Positions 36,346-43,392 of a stretch of DNA of 60,662 bases are shown piece by piece. Within the stretch, counting starts at the first letter, position 1. Each line of letters begins with the position of its first letter. The position numbers and the translations under genes are program-made. Source of the stretch: a bacterium (lineage in GTDB: Bacteria; UBP15; UBA6099); the NCBI GenBank assembly GCA_029564595.1, contig JAKQPS010000032.1, forward strand, positions 1 to 60,662, read 5' to 3'. The notes below the pieces were generated by a model that saw nothing but the letters and a program-made list of their open reading frames with translations, was not told the DNA's origin and searched no databases.

Positions 36346-37140
36346 TTGGGCGAAGTCCCGAACGACATCATCAAAATAATAACTAAGGCGACGGACGCCG
36401 CGTGCGCGACGGCCATGAAGCATTACGGGCTGGCCCGCGCGTCCCTCAAGCCGGACATGACATACGTGACGGCGGCGGACAGGGAAATCGAGCGCGCGTT
36501 GAGAAAAGAACTTTCGCGCGCGCTCCCCGGCGCGGCGGTCATCGGCGAGGAAGACGGCTGCGGCGCGGCGGGCGTACGGGGCGCGGCGGCTAAAGGCTGG
36601 GCGTGGGTAATCGACCCCATAGACGGCACGTCCGCGTTCATTGACGGGCTTCCGACATTCTGCGTGAGCGTCGCGCTGTTTAAGGATGGCCGCCCGGTCG
36701 CCGGCGTCCTCCGTCTCCCAGCCACCGGGGACATCTACACCGCGCGGCGCGGCGGCGGCGCGTTCTACAACGGAGCGCCCATCCGCTCCGCAGGCCCTCT
36801 GTCCAGACACGACCTGCCCATCTGCGTCCCCTCCAAAGTCCACCTCAGGTACAAAATCGCGTATCAGGGAAAGACCCGGAACATGGGAAGCACGGCGCTG
36901 CATTTCGCGCTTGTGGCGCGAGGGGCCGCCATCGCGGCGGTCGCCACCGCAAAGATTTGGGACATCGCCGCAGCCGCCCTCATTCTCACAGAGGCCGGAG
37001 GCCGCGTCGCCTCCCTAGACGGAGCCTCCGTCAACTGGCGCTCCATGCTCAAAACCCCCGAACTCCCCGCCCCGCCCCTCCTTGCCGCCTCCCGCTCCCG
37101 TTGGAAAACCATCTCCGCCCTAATATCGCCCTTGAAATGA
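36346..37140 (+). CDS. inositol monophosphatase family protein
   Basis: 264 residues from TTG 36346, which has an AGG seven bases before it; TTG 36328 would add six residues. Li-sensitive phosphatase motifs: GEEDG, DPIDGTSAFIDG (metal ligands), and a C-terminal WDIAAAALILTEAGG with the third Asp. Substrates in this family include inositol 1-phosphate, histidinol phosphate and 3'-phosphoadenosine 5'-phosphate; sequence alone does not decide. It is divergently oriented from the transporter upstream. Confidence 0.9.
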   Translation: MGEVPNDIIKIITKATDAACATAMKHYGLARASLKPDMTYVTAADREIERALRKELSRALPGAAVIGEEDGCGAAGVRGAAAKGWAWVIDPIDGTSAFIDGLPTFCVSVALFKDGRPVAGVLRLPATGDIYTARRGGGAFYNGAPIRSAGPLSRHDLPICVPSKVHLRYKIAYQGKTRNMGSTALHFALVARGAAIAAVATAKIWDIAAAALILTEAGGRVASLDGASVNWRSMLKTPELPAPPLLAASRSRWKTISALISPLK

Positions 37141-37209
37141 GAATCCTGCGATTTGCGCCGGATTCGCTGTCATGACGACAGGCAGATTCGGAATAAACCA
37201 GAAAAAGTA

Positions 37210-37238
37210 TTGATAAAAATAGGATAGCAAGGCATAAT
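37210..37238 (+). promoter_or_regulatory. promoter of the tetR gene
   Basis: TTGATA (37210-37215) and CATAAT (37233-37238), 17-base spacer. The operator begins on the next base, so a bound repressor would cover the start site. Confidence 0.7.
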
Positions 37239-37252
37239 ACTGACATGTCAGT
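37239..37252. promoter_or_regulatory. TetR operator 1 (ACTGACATGTCAGT)
   Basis: Perfect 14-bp palindrome just after the -10 box and just before the tetR coding region. The same palindrome recurs beyond the 3' end of tetR. Confidence 0.75.
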
Positions 37253-37258
37253 TCAGTT

Positions 37259-37891
37259 GTGGCAAATAATCCGGCGGCGACTCTCTTGAAAGCTTCTGAC
37301 AGAAAAAAACAAATCCTCGACGCGGCCCTCACGGCGTTCGCCGAACACGGCTATGAACGCACCAGCATCGCCATAATCTGCGAAAAAGCCGGCATCGCCC
37401 GCCCGACGCTTTACCAATACTTCAACGACAAACGCTCCCTCTTCAGGGAACTTCTTGAGAATTACCTTCTCGGCATTCACGACAGGATTCACGCCAGACA
37501 GAAAGCTGAATCGGAAAACAAGAATCTCTCGATGCGGGAGTCTCTCAACTCGCTCCATTTGGAGCTTTTCGAGGAGATATCGAACAACCGCGATATATAT
37601 ACGATTCTGGTGAAAGAAGCGCGGGCAAGGAACGCTGAGACCGAGGATGTGACACGGGACATCATGAAAATGATGATAGATAGATTCGTGAACGCGATGG
37701 AGACGGAGCTTGGCGAATACGGTTCGAACATCTCGGACAAAGAGTTCGCGGCCGTCTACATGATGGGCGGAACGATGCACGCGGTCGAGTATTTTCTTTT
37801 CGATAAAATTAGAGAGATGACCACGCGGGAATTCGCGGACAGGATAACGGAGATCGAGTCGAAGATATTCGGCATCGAAGAGAAACGCTAG
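37259..37891 (+). CDS. TetR/AcrR-family transcriptional repressor
   Basis: 210 residues from GTG 37259; a TTG at 37286 gives MKASDRKKQILDAAL and is equally likely, as neither has a strong ribosome binding site. The helix-turn-helix reads FAEHGYERTSIAIICEKAGI followed by RPTLYQYFNDK. The C-terminal ligand domain is helical. Palindromes before and after the gene suggest autorepression plus control of the small gene downstream. The ligand is unknown. In leaders this short, initiation may be nearly leaderless. Confidence 0.92.
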   Translation: MANNPAATLLKASDRKKQILDAALTAFAEHGYERTSIAIICEKAGIARPTLYQYFNDKRSLFRELLENYLLGIHDRIHARQKAESENKNLSMRESLNSLHLELFEEISNNRDIYTILVKEARARNAETEDVTRDIMKMMIDRFVNAMETELGEYGSNISDKEFAAVYMMGGTMHAVEYFLFDKIREMTTREFADRITEIESKIFGIEEKR

Positions 37892-37939
37892 GAGAGACCG
37901 AGGGAGCGCGCGGGCGTTCTTTTTTTTAGACCGAGGCTG

Positions 37940-37955
37940 AACTGACATGTCAGTT
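37940..37955. promoter_or_regulatory. TetR operator 2 (AACTGACATGTCAGTT)
   Basis: Perfect 16-bp palindrome containing the same 14-bp core as operator 1, in the 119-bp gap between tetR and the next gene. No clear promoter is seen around it. Confidence 0.7.
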
Positions 37956-38010
37956 TAAACGAGATGTCCGCCCTTATCGGCGAAGCCGGGGTTAAGGAGA
38001 TTCGATTCTT

Positions 38011-38250
38011 ATGGAAAATGAATTCAGGCAAATCGTGTACCGCATAACCAACTTCACCGGCCCCGGTTCCCTCTCCAAACTTGAGGACAAGCTGGTGGGA
38101 CTGCCCGGCGTGAAATTCGTGGATTTTGAGTTTCCCGTGGCAGTCCTTCGGATCGACGTGGACGAGAGCGCGTTTAAAGACTCCGCAGCCCTCGAATCCC
38201 TTACAAATCTGGGATTCGCAATTGAAACCCGCGACGACTCAACATCTTAA
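38011..38250 (+). CDS. small HMA-like protein lacking the metal-binding cysteines
   Basis: 79 residues with AAGGAG upstream. The layout YRITNFTGPGSLSKLEDKL, LPGVKFVDFEFPVAVLRIDV follows the beta-alpha-beta pattern of heavy-metal-associated domains, but the CxxC loop is replaced by GPGS. It therefore should not bind Cu or Zn in the usual way. Placement just behind TetR operator 2 suggests it is the repressor's target. The alternative is an unrelated ferredoxin-like fold. Confidence 0.6.
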   Translation: MENEFRQIVYRITNFTGPGSLSKLEDKLVGLPGVKFVDFEFPVAVLRIDVDESAFKDSAALESLTNLGFAIETRDDSTS

Positions 38251-38566
38251 CAGTTAGTCCTTCCTCCTCGGTTCACGGTGTAAACAACACAGTCTTTATT
38301 TTCCCTTACCCGCATTTTCCACCGATATTGTTCAGAGCGGACGAATCGCGGAACGCAAGGCGCATTTTTGCAGTAAAATGAACAGCGGCTGATCTTTCTT
38401 TATTCAATTTTACTTATTGTTCTCGTGAAAAAACCGGACGAAATCGGCTCCGCCCCTTCTTTTCGCCCGGCATCTTTAGTACAATCCGGTTTAGCGAAAA
38501 AAACAAGTCGGGACAGCTTAGCGTTTCATAGATATTCGGGTCTGAGCCGTCCCTGCGGAAATTATC
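38251..38566. other. gene-free stretch
   Basis: No gene is seen. It carries ATTGTTCAGAGCGG (38324 on) and GGAACGCAAGGCG, both shared with other intergenic sites in the window (13270-13325, 24467, 26470). No clear promoter. Confidence 0.5.
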
Positions 38567-39931
38567 ATGGCGCGTGAGGCGGAAAAACAAAGCGTTGCCA
38601 TACTCGGCGGCGGAATCGCCGGGCTGTCCTGCGGCTATTTCCTAAAAAAAAGAAACATCCCGTTCACAATATATGAATCCGGCGTAGGTCCCGGAGGCAA
38701 CTGCTCGACTTTCGCCGTCGGAGATTTCCGTTTCGATTCGGGCGCGCACAGGCTGCATGACAAAGATCCGGACGCCACAACGGAAATAAAGTCGCTCCTC
38801 GGCGACAGATTAAAGAAAGTTTCCGCGCCCAGCCACATTTATCATGAAGGAAAGATGATACTATTTCCGATATCGGCCCCTGACGCGTTCAAGAAACTCG
38901 GCGCGGCGTTATCGATGAGGATCGCCGCAGAGGCGCTTGCGGGCCGGACGCTGAGACAAAGCGACTCCGCGGACTTCGAGAGCAGCTCGATAAAGCGCTA
39001 CGGAAAAACACTCGCAGGTTTTTTTCTGCTGAATTACTCGGAAAAGCTCTGGGGTATCCCATGTTCGCGGCTTAGCGCGGAGGCGTCCGGCGGACGACTT
39101 AAGGGGATGAATTTAAAAACCGTAGTTGCGGCGGCTCTGGGACTTCGGGGCGCAACAGAGCACATGGACGGAGATTTCTATTATCCTGACGGCGGGATTT
39201 CGGCCATCTCGGAAGCGATGGCAGATTTCATCGGACGCAAGAATATTCGCCTGAACTCAACAGTAACCGGCATCCACGCGGAAGCTGGCGAAATCGCGGA
39301 AATTGAAGTCAACGGAAAATCTGTGGAGGCCGCCGCAGGGGTAGTCTCGACTATACCATGCGACGAGTTGGTCAGGATTATAACTCCCAAGCCGCCGTCT
39401 GGCGTCCGCGACGCCGCAGATTCGCTCAAGTTCAGAGACATGATTATCGTCGCTCTATTTCTGGACGTATCATCGGTGTCCAGCTCGGCGACGATATATT
39501 TTCCGGACTTCAAGTATCCTTTCACAAGAGCCTGCGAACCTCGGAACAGGTCGGCGGCGATGTCTCCTACCGGAAAAACCTCCCTCGTGTTTGAAATCCC
39601 ATGCTCGGAAGGCGACGCCGTGTGGAAAAAGAGCGACGATGAAATCGCGGGCATCGTCGCCGAATCGCTGTCAGCCGCCGGTCTAGCTCGAAAAAATGAT
39701 ATATTGGGTAGCGCCGTTCGCAGGATGAAACGCGCCTATCCGGTCATGGAGACAGGCTTCGAAAAACCTCTACGCGTTGTGATGGATTATCTCGGCGGGT
39801 TAAGAAACCTCAGAATCGCCGGGAGAAACGCCGAGTTCCATTATTCGTGGATGCACGACATGATTGCGCGGGGAAAATCGATTGCCGGAGAGTTCCGGAC
39901 AGAGCGCGACGGCGAGTTCGGCGGAGCCTAG
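38567..39931 (+). CDS. FAD-dependent amine-oxidase-fold oxidoreductase
   Basis: 454 residues. N-terminal dinucleotide-binding motif AILGGGIAGLSCGYFLKKRN and GGNCSTF follow the protoporphyrinogen-oxidase/UDP-galactopyranose-mutase-like branch. C-terminal GGLRNLRIAGRNAEFHYSWM contains the second FAD contact. Members of this branch often sit with glycan-synthesis genes, and here a membrane glycosyltransferase follows 58 bp downstream; a role in modifying a sugar or lipid-linked intermediate is inferred, not shown. Confidence 0.85.
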   Translation: MAREAEKQSVAILGGGIAGLSCGYFLKKRNIPFTIYESGVGPGGNCSTFAVGDFRFDSGAHRLHDKDPDATTEIKSLLGDRLKKVSAPSHIYHEGKMILFPISAPDAFKKLGAALSMRIAAEALAGRTLRQSDSADFESSSIKRYGKTLAGFFLLNYSEKLWGIPCSRLSAEASGGRLKGMNLKTVVAAALGLRGATEHMDGDFYYPDGGISAISEAMADFIGRKNIRLNSTVTGIHAEAGEIAEIEVNGKSVEAAAGVVSTIPCDELVRIITPKPPSGVRDAADSLKFRDMIIVALFLDVSSVSSSATIYFPDFKYPFTRACEPRNRSAAMSPTGKTSLVFEIPCSEGDAVWKKSDDEIAGIVAESLSAAGLARKNDILGSAVRRMKRAYPVMETGFEKPLRVVMDYLGGLRNLRIAGRNAEFHYSWMHDMIARGKSIAGEFRTERDGEFGGA

Positions 39932-39989
39932 ACAAATCCGGCTTTTAGAACAACACTTTCTTTTAATCGCGCGGACACTGAGGAAGATT

Positions 39990-41801
39990 ATGAAAAAGAA
40001 AAAAGCAGGAAAAGAAAAACAGCAGGAAAAAGCGAAGGCTGGCCCCGGCGGCAAAAACGAGCGGGAGAAAACGGTCGCAGGGTCTTCCGCCGAATCCGGC
40101 AAACCGGCCCGGATATCGACAGACGTTATATGCGCTGTCGCTGCCGCGGCAGTCATAATCGCCCATTTCATTGTCGTTGCGACGTGCTTCCGCCCGGCGA
40201 CGTCCAACATGGACTCTCACGGTTATTACAAACAAGCGCGCCTGATAGCGGAAAAGGGAAGGACATACGAAATCAAAGAGTCGCGCGCTCAGTATACCGG
40301 ATACACTTGGAGAAACAGTTCGGAAGAAAGGTACGACAACTTGTGGCCGGTGGGTTTTCCGGCGATTCTGGCGGCGGTTCGCTCGGCGTTCGGGCCGGAG
40401 GGGGCATATTGGGCGGACCCTGTGATGGCGGCGCTGGCGCTGGCGGCGTTCTATCTGTTGTGCCGCGCGCTAATCGGGCCGGGATGGGCGCTCGCCGCGC
40501 TCGCGGTGTTCGTCCTCAACCCGCTCTTTAACCAGCATATTCAATACCGCTATTCGCATATAGCCGCTCTGTTGATGCTAATGGCGGCTATGGCGTTTAT
40601 CGAAGCCGGATGGAACAGAAAGAGAGCGTTTTTATGGCTGTTCGCGGCGGGTTTTTTCGCGGGATATCTCCCTTCTATAAGGCTTCTGGAGTGTTTCTTG
40701 GGGCCGCCGCTTTTCCTCTATGTGGCGGCGCGAGCGTTGAAAGAAAAACCGTTCTGGAAAAAGCCCGCGGCGTTCGCCGCCGGCGCGGCGGTCCCAATCG
40801 CCGCGTTCTGTGTCTGGAACCATTTAAACTACGGCGCATTCTGGCGGACGGGTTACTCCGTCTTCGAATATGGCGAGATGGGAATCTTTTCAATTGAATA
40901 CCTTGCGCTGTATTCTCTTTCGTACATTCAGAAACTGCTGGGCGAAGGCGGAGGGTTCGCGCTGTCTCTCGGCGCGCTAGGAATAGTCTGGCTGTGTTCG
41001 CGAAGGGAAACGTGGCTGACAGGAGCGCTGCTGGCCGCGCTTGCGATTCCTTTCATGCTGGTGCAGATGTCGTTCACCATACACCCGAATCCGGGAGCCA
41101 CGAGGTATTTTCTTTCCATGATGCCCCTTTTTACGCTGGCTGCCGTGTGGATGCTGAAAGATTTGTCCAGCGGAAAAGCGGCTATGGGGACGCTGCTCGC
41201 GGCAACCCTCATCGCGTTGTCCGCTTTATGGGGAGTACCGCAGGCGAAGTATTCTCTGAACATGCTTAAAAACCGGCAGAACGCTCTGTCCGGCATCGCA
41301 GACATGCTCGAACAGAATGCGCCGCGCGGCTCCGTCGTCGTCGCCGACGAGGCTGTCGCCCAGCATCTTGACGTTCTGGGTTATTGGAAAGTCGCGGACG
41401 CCACCCTTCTGGTGGAAGACAGGGAGCGGCGCTACGGCAACATGCCGCAGAATTATAAAATCGCCGCTTTCGCATCCGACCTGCGCGAATGGGCCGGAGA
41501 CGGCGGAAGGATATTCTGGGTCGGTAAAGACGCCGTCGAGCGCAGGATCGGCCCCGCCCTCGGCGGAGGCTCTCGACTCGAACCGGTCGCTGAAATAATC
41601 TTCGAAAAGAATCCATATCTGACAGACAGCGATTTCGCGCTCAGGACAAGAAACCGCACGTCGCCCAACCTGCCGCCTATTCTTAAACGGGGTTGTTTCA
41701 ACTTTGACTTGGGAGCGCAGGGCAGATTGGACATGGCGTTCGCCGGGCTTCTCGACGGCTCCCCCGTCGCCCTGTACGAACTATCCAGCTTGCCCCGGTA
41801 A
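39990..41801 (+). CDS. polytopic membrane glycosyltransferase, GT39/PMT-like
   Basis: 603 residues from ATG 39990 with AGGAAG upstream. A Lys-rich cytoplasmic N-terminus of about 40 residues precedes roughly 10-12 membrane segments. The first extracytoplasmic loop has the acidic motif (SNMDSHGYYKQARLIAEKG) typical of GT-C enzymes that use polyprenyl-phosphate sugars, here with Asp in MDSHGYY. A soluble C-terminal part of about 150 residues follows. Probably adds a sugar to a protein or lipid in the periplasm. Confidence 0.8.
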   Translation: MKKKKAGKEKQQEKAKAGPGGKNEREKTVAGSSAESGKPARISTDVICAVAAAAVIIAHFIVVATCFRPATSNMDSHGYYKQARLIAEKGRTYEIKESRAQYTGYTWRNSSEERYDNLWPVGFPAILAAVRSAFGPEGAYWADPVMAALALAAFYLLCRALIGPGWALAALAVFVLNPLFNQHIQYRYSHIAALLMLMAAMAFIEAGWNRKRAFLWLFAAGFFAGYLPSIRLLECFLGPPLFLYVAARALKEKPFWKKPAAFAAGAAVPIAAFCVWNHLNYGAFWRTGYSVFEYGEMGIFSIEYLALYSLSYIQKLLGEGGGFALSLGALGIVWLCSRRETWLTGALLAALAIPFMLVQMSFTIHPNPGATRYFLSMMPLFTLAAVWMLKDLSSGKAAMGTLLAATLIALSALWGVPQAKYSLNMLKNRQNALSGIADMLEQNAPRGSVVVADEAVAQHLDVLGYWKVADATLLVEDRERRYGNMPQNYKIAAFASDLREWAGDGGRIFWVGKDAVERRIGPALGGGSRLEPVAEIIFEKNPYLTDSDFALRTRNRTSPNLPPILKRGCFNFDLGAQGRLDMAFAGLLDGSPVALYELSSLPR

Positions 41802-42147
41802 CCACAAAAACAAACCGTAAACAGCCGCGGCGGCAAACAGAAACTATTAGACCGCATTTTTCACCTGAGATGGCTGAAATCGAAGAATGGCATGCGACAC
41901 GCGACCAAGTTCGAGTCGATGATATAACGACGCAGATCGCGCTTTTCCCGGATTCTTCTCTTCAAAATCCGGGTTGCACGAATTTAAACGCAATATCGCG
42001 TTTATACGCCGCCATTATCGCTTTTCAACTCCCGATTCACTCTGTCTAAAATAGTTTCCATCTCGCTTTAAATCCTCGTCCCGTAGTATAATTGCCATAT
42101 CGTGAAAATAAGGAGAGCGCATTTGTGCGCGGGGAGGACGGAAAACC
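41802..42147. other. gene-free stretch upstream of the DUF2804 gene
   Basis: No gene seen. A TATAAT at 42087-42092 lies about 55 bp before the DUF2804 ATG, but its -35 region is poor. Confidence 0.5.
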
Positions 42148-43365
42148 ATGATGATAGACAGGCGGGAATTCATGCGTCTTTGCGCGGGGGCGGCGGCGTT
42201 CGGCTCCGGAATGGGGTCTTTCTTCCTCAAACGGGCTTTGGCGGACATGCCGCTTCTCGACGATTCGTATCCTTTTTTCTGCCCGGAACTGATTGAGATA
42301 ACGAAGCCGGGACCGATTATCGCTCCAGATGGCTCCTGCGTTTGCGGCTGGGCTAGGCGGCCTATCCTCGAACTCAACTTCGACGACGCCAAGTTCGCTT
42401 CATCCAAACAGGTTATGAAAAAGGCTTTCAAGAAATGGGACATGTATCATATATACACGCCTGAGCTTGCCATGCAGTTTCTAGTGGCTTGGATTCCCTA
42501 CGCGGCGTTTTTCAACGCAAACATATATGTAAGGGCCACGAACAGGTTCTACGAGGACACCCGCTTCCTGCCGGCTAACCCGGAGATAGAGATGATGCCG
42601 GACAGCGGGGGCGGACGCACCGTCTTCGACGCGGGCCCGGCGAAGGCCGTCTTCGAGGTCGTCGGCGACATACACAAGCTGTCCGTTAGATTCGACAATT
42701 TTTCGACGGCGGACAAAGAGGCGGCGGACTTGAATCTGAGCGGCGGGGAGGATTCGAGGACGTCTTTCAACGTGGAGGCGGAGATGTCGTATCCGGCGAA
42801 CCACGCTTCGATAGCGGGCGTCCACATGACCAACCCGCGTCGCTGCCACTACGGGCACAAGATCAACTGCATGGAGACGGAAGGCTCGGTCGAATTCGGC
42901 GGGAATGTCTACCGGATGAGCCGGGAAAATTCTTTCGCGGCCCTCGACTTCGGAAGAGGCCACTATCCGAAAAAGATGTTCTGGCACTGGGCGACCGCTT
43001 CGGGCCGCCACTCTGACGGAAAGCTTATCGGCTTCAATCTGGGCTTCGGGAACAGCCCGAAAAACACAACCGAGAACGCGCTGTTCTACGACGGAAAGCT
43101 CACGAAGGTGAATGCGGTGGAATGTTTGCCGCCTCCGGATTCAGACCTTGAAAAACCTTGTCTGGTAAGGGATTTCGAGGGGCTTGCGGACTTGACGTTC
43201 AAACCACTCAAAACGCGCCGCATTGACACGAAAATCGGGTCTGGCTACAGCCGCGGCCGCCCGGCGCTAGGCTTGTATTCGGGAACTATCGCGTCGCCAG
43301 ACGGCGGGACGCTCGTTATCAAAGACCTTTTCGGCCTATATGAATGGGTCGATTCTAATTGGTAA
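42148..43365 (+). CDS. DUF2804-family protein with Tat-like signal
   Basis: 405 residues; GGAGG upstream, with adjacent ATG codons at 42148 and 42151. N-terminus DRREFMRLCAGAAAFGSG is Tat-like. The body (ARRPILELNFDDAKF, FKKWDMYHIYTPELAM, KMFWHWATASGRHSDGKLIG) resembles DUF2804, a large beta-rich family of unknown function, usually cytoplasmic and about 340 residues. It might bind or modify a lipid or polysaccharide; no evidence decides. It ends 27 bp from the convergent flagellin gene. Confidence 0.75.
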   Translation: MMIDRREFMRLCAGAAAFGSGMGSFFLKRALADMPLLDDSYPFFCPELIEITKPGPIIAPDGSCVCGWARRPILELNFDDAKFASSKQVMKKAFKKWDMYHIYTPELAMQFLVAWIPYAAFFNANIYVRATNRFYEDTRFLPANPEIEMMPDSGGGRTVFDAGPAKAVFEVVGDIHKLSVRFDNFSTADKEAADLNLSGGEDSRTSFNVEAEMSYPANHASIAGVHMTNPRRCHYGHKINCMETEGSVEFGGNVYRMSRENSFAALDFGRGHYPKKMFWHWATASGRHSDGKLIGFNLGFGNSPKNTTENALFYDGKLTKVNAVECLPPPDSDLEKPCLVRDFEGLADLTFKPLKTRRIDTKIGSGYSRGRPALGLYSGTIASPDGGTLVIKDLFGLYEWVDSNW

Positions 43366-43392
43366 GAGCGTAACCGCGCGCCGCGCCGCGCG

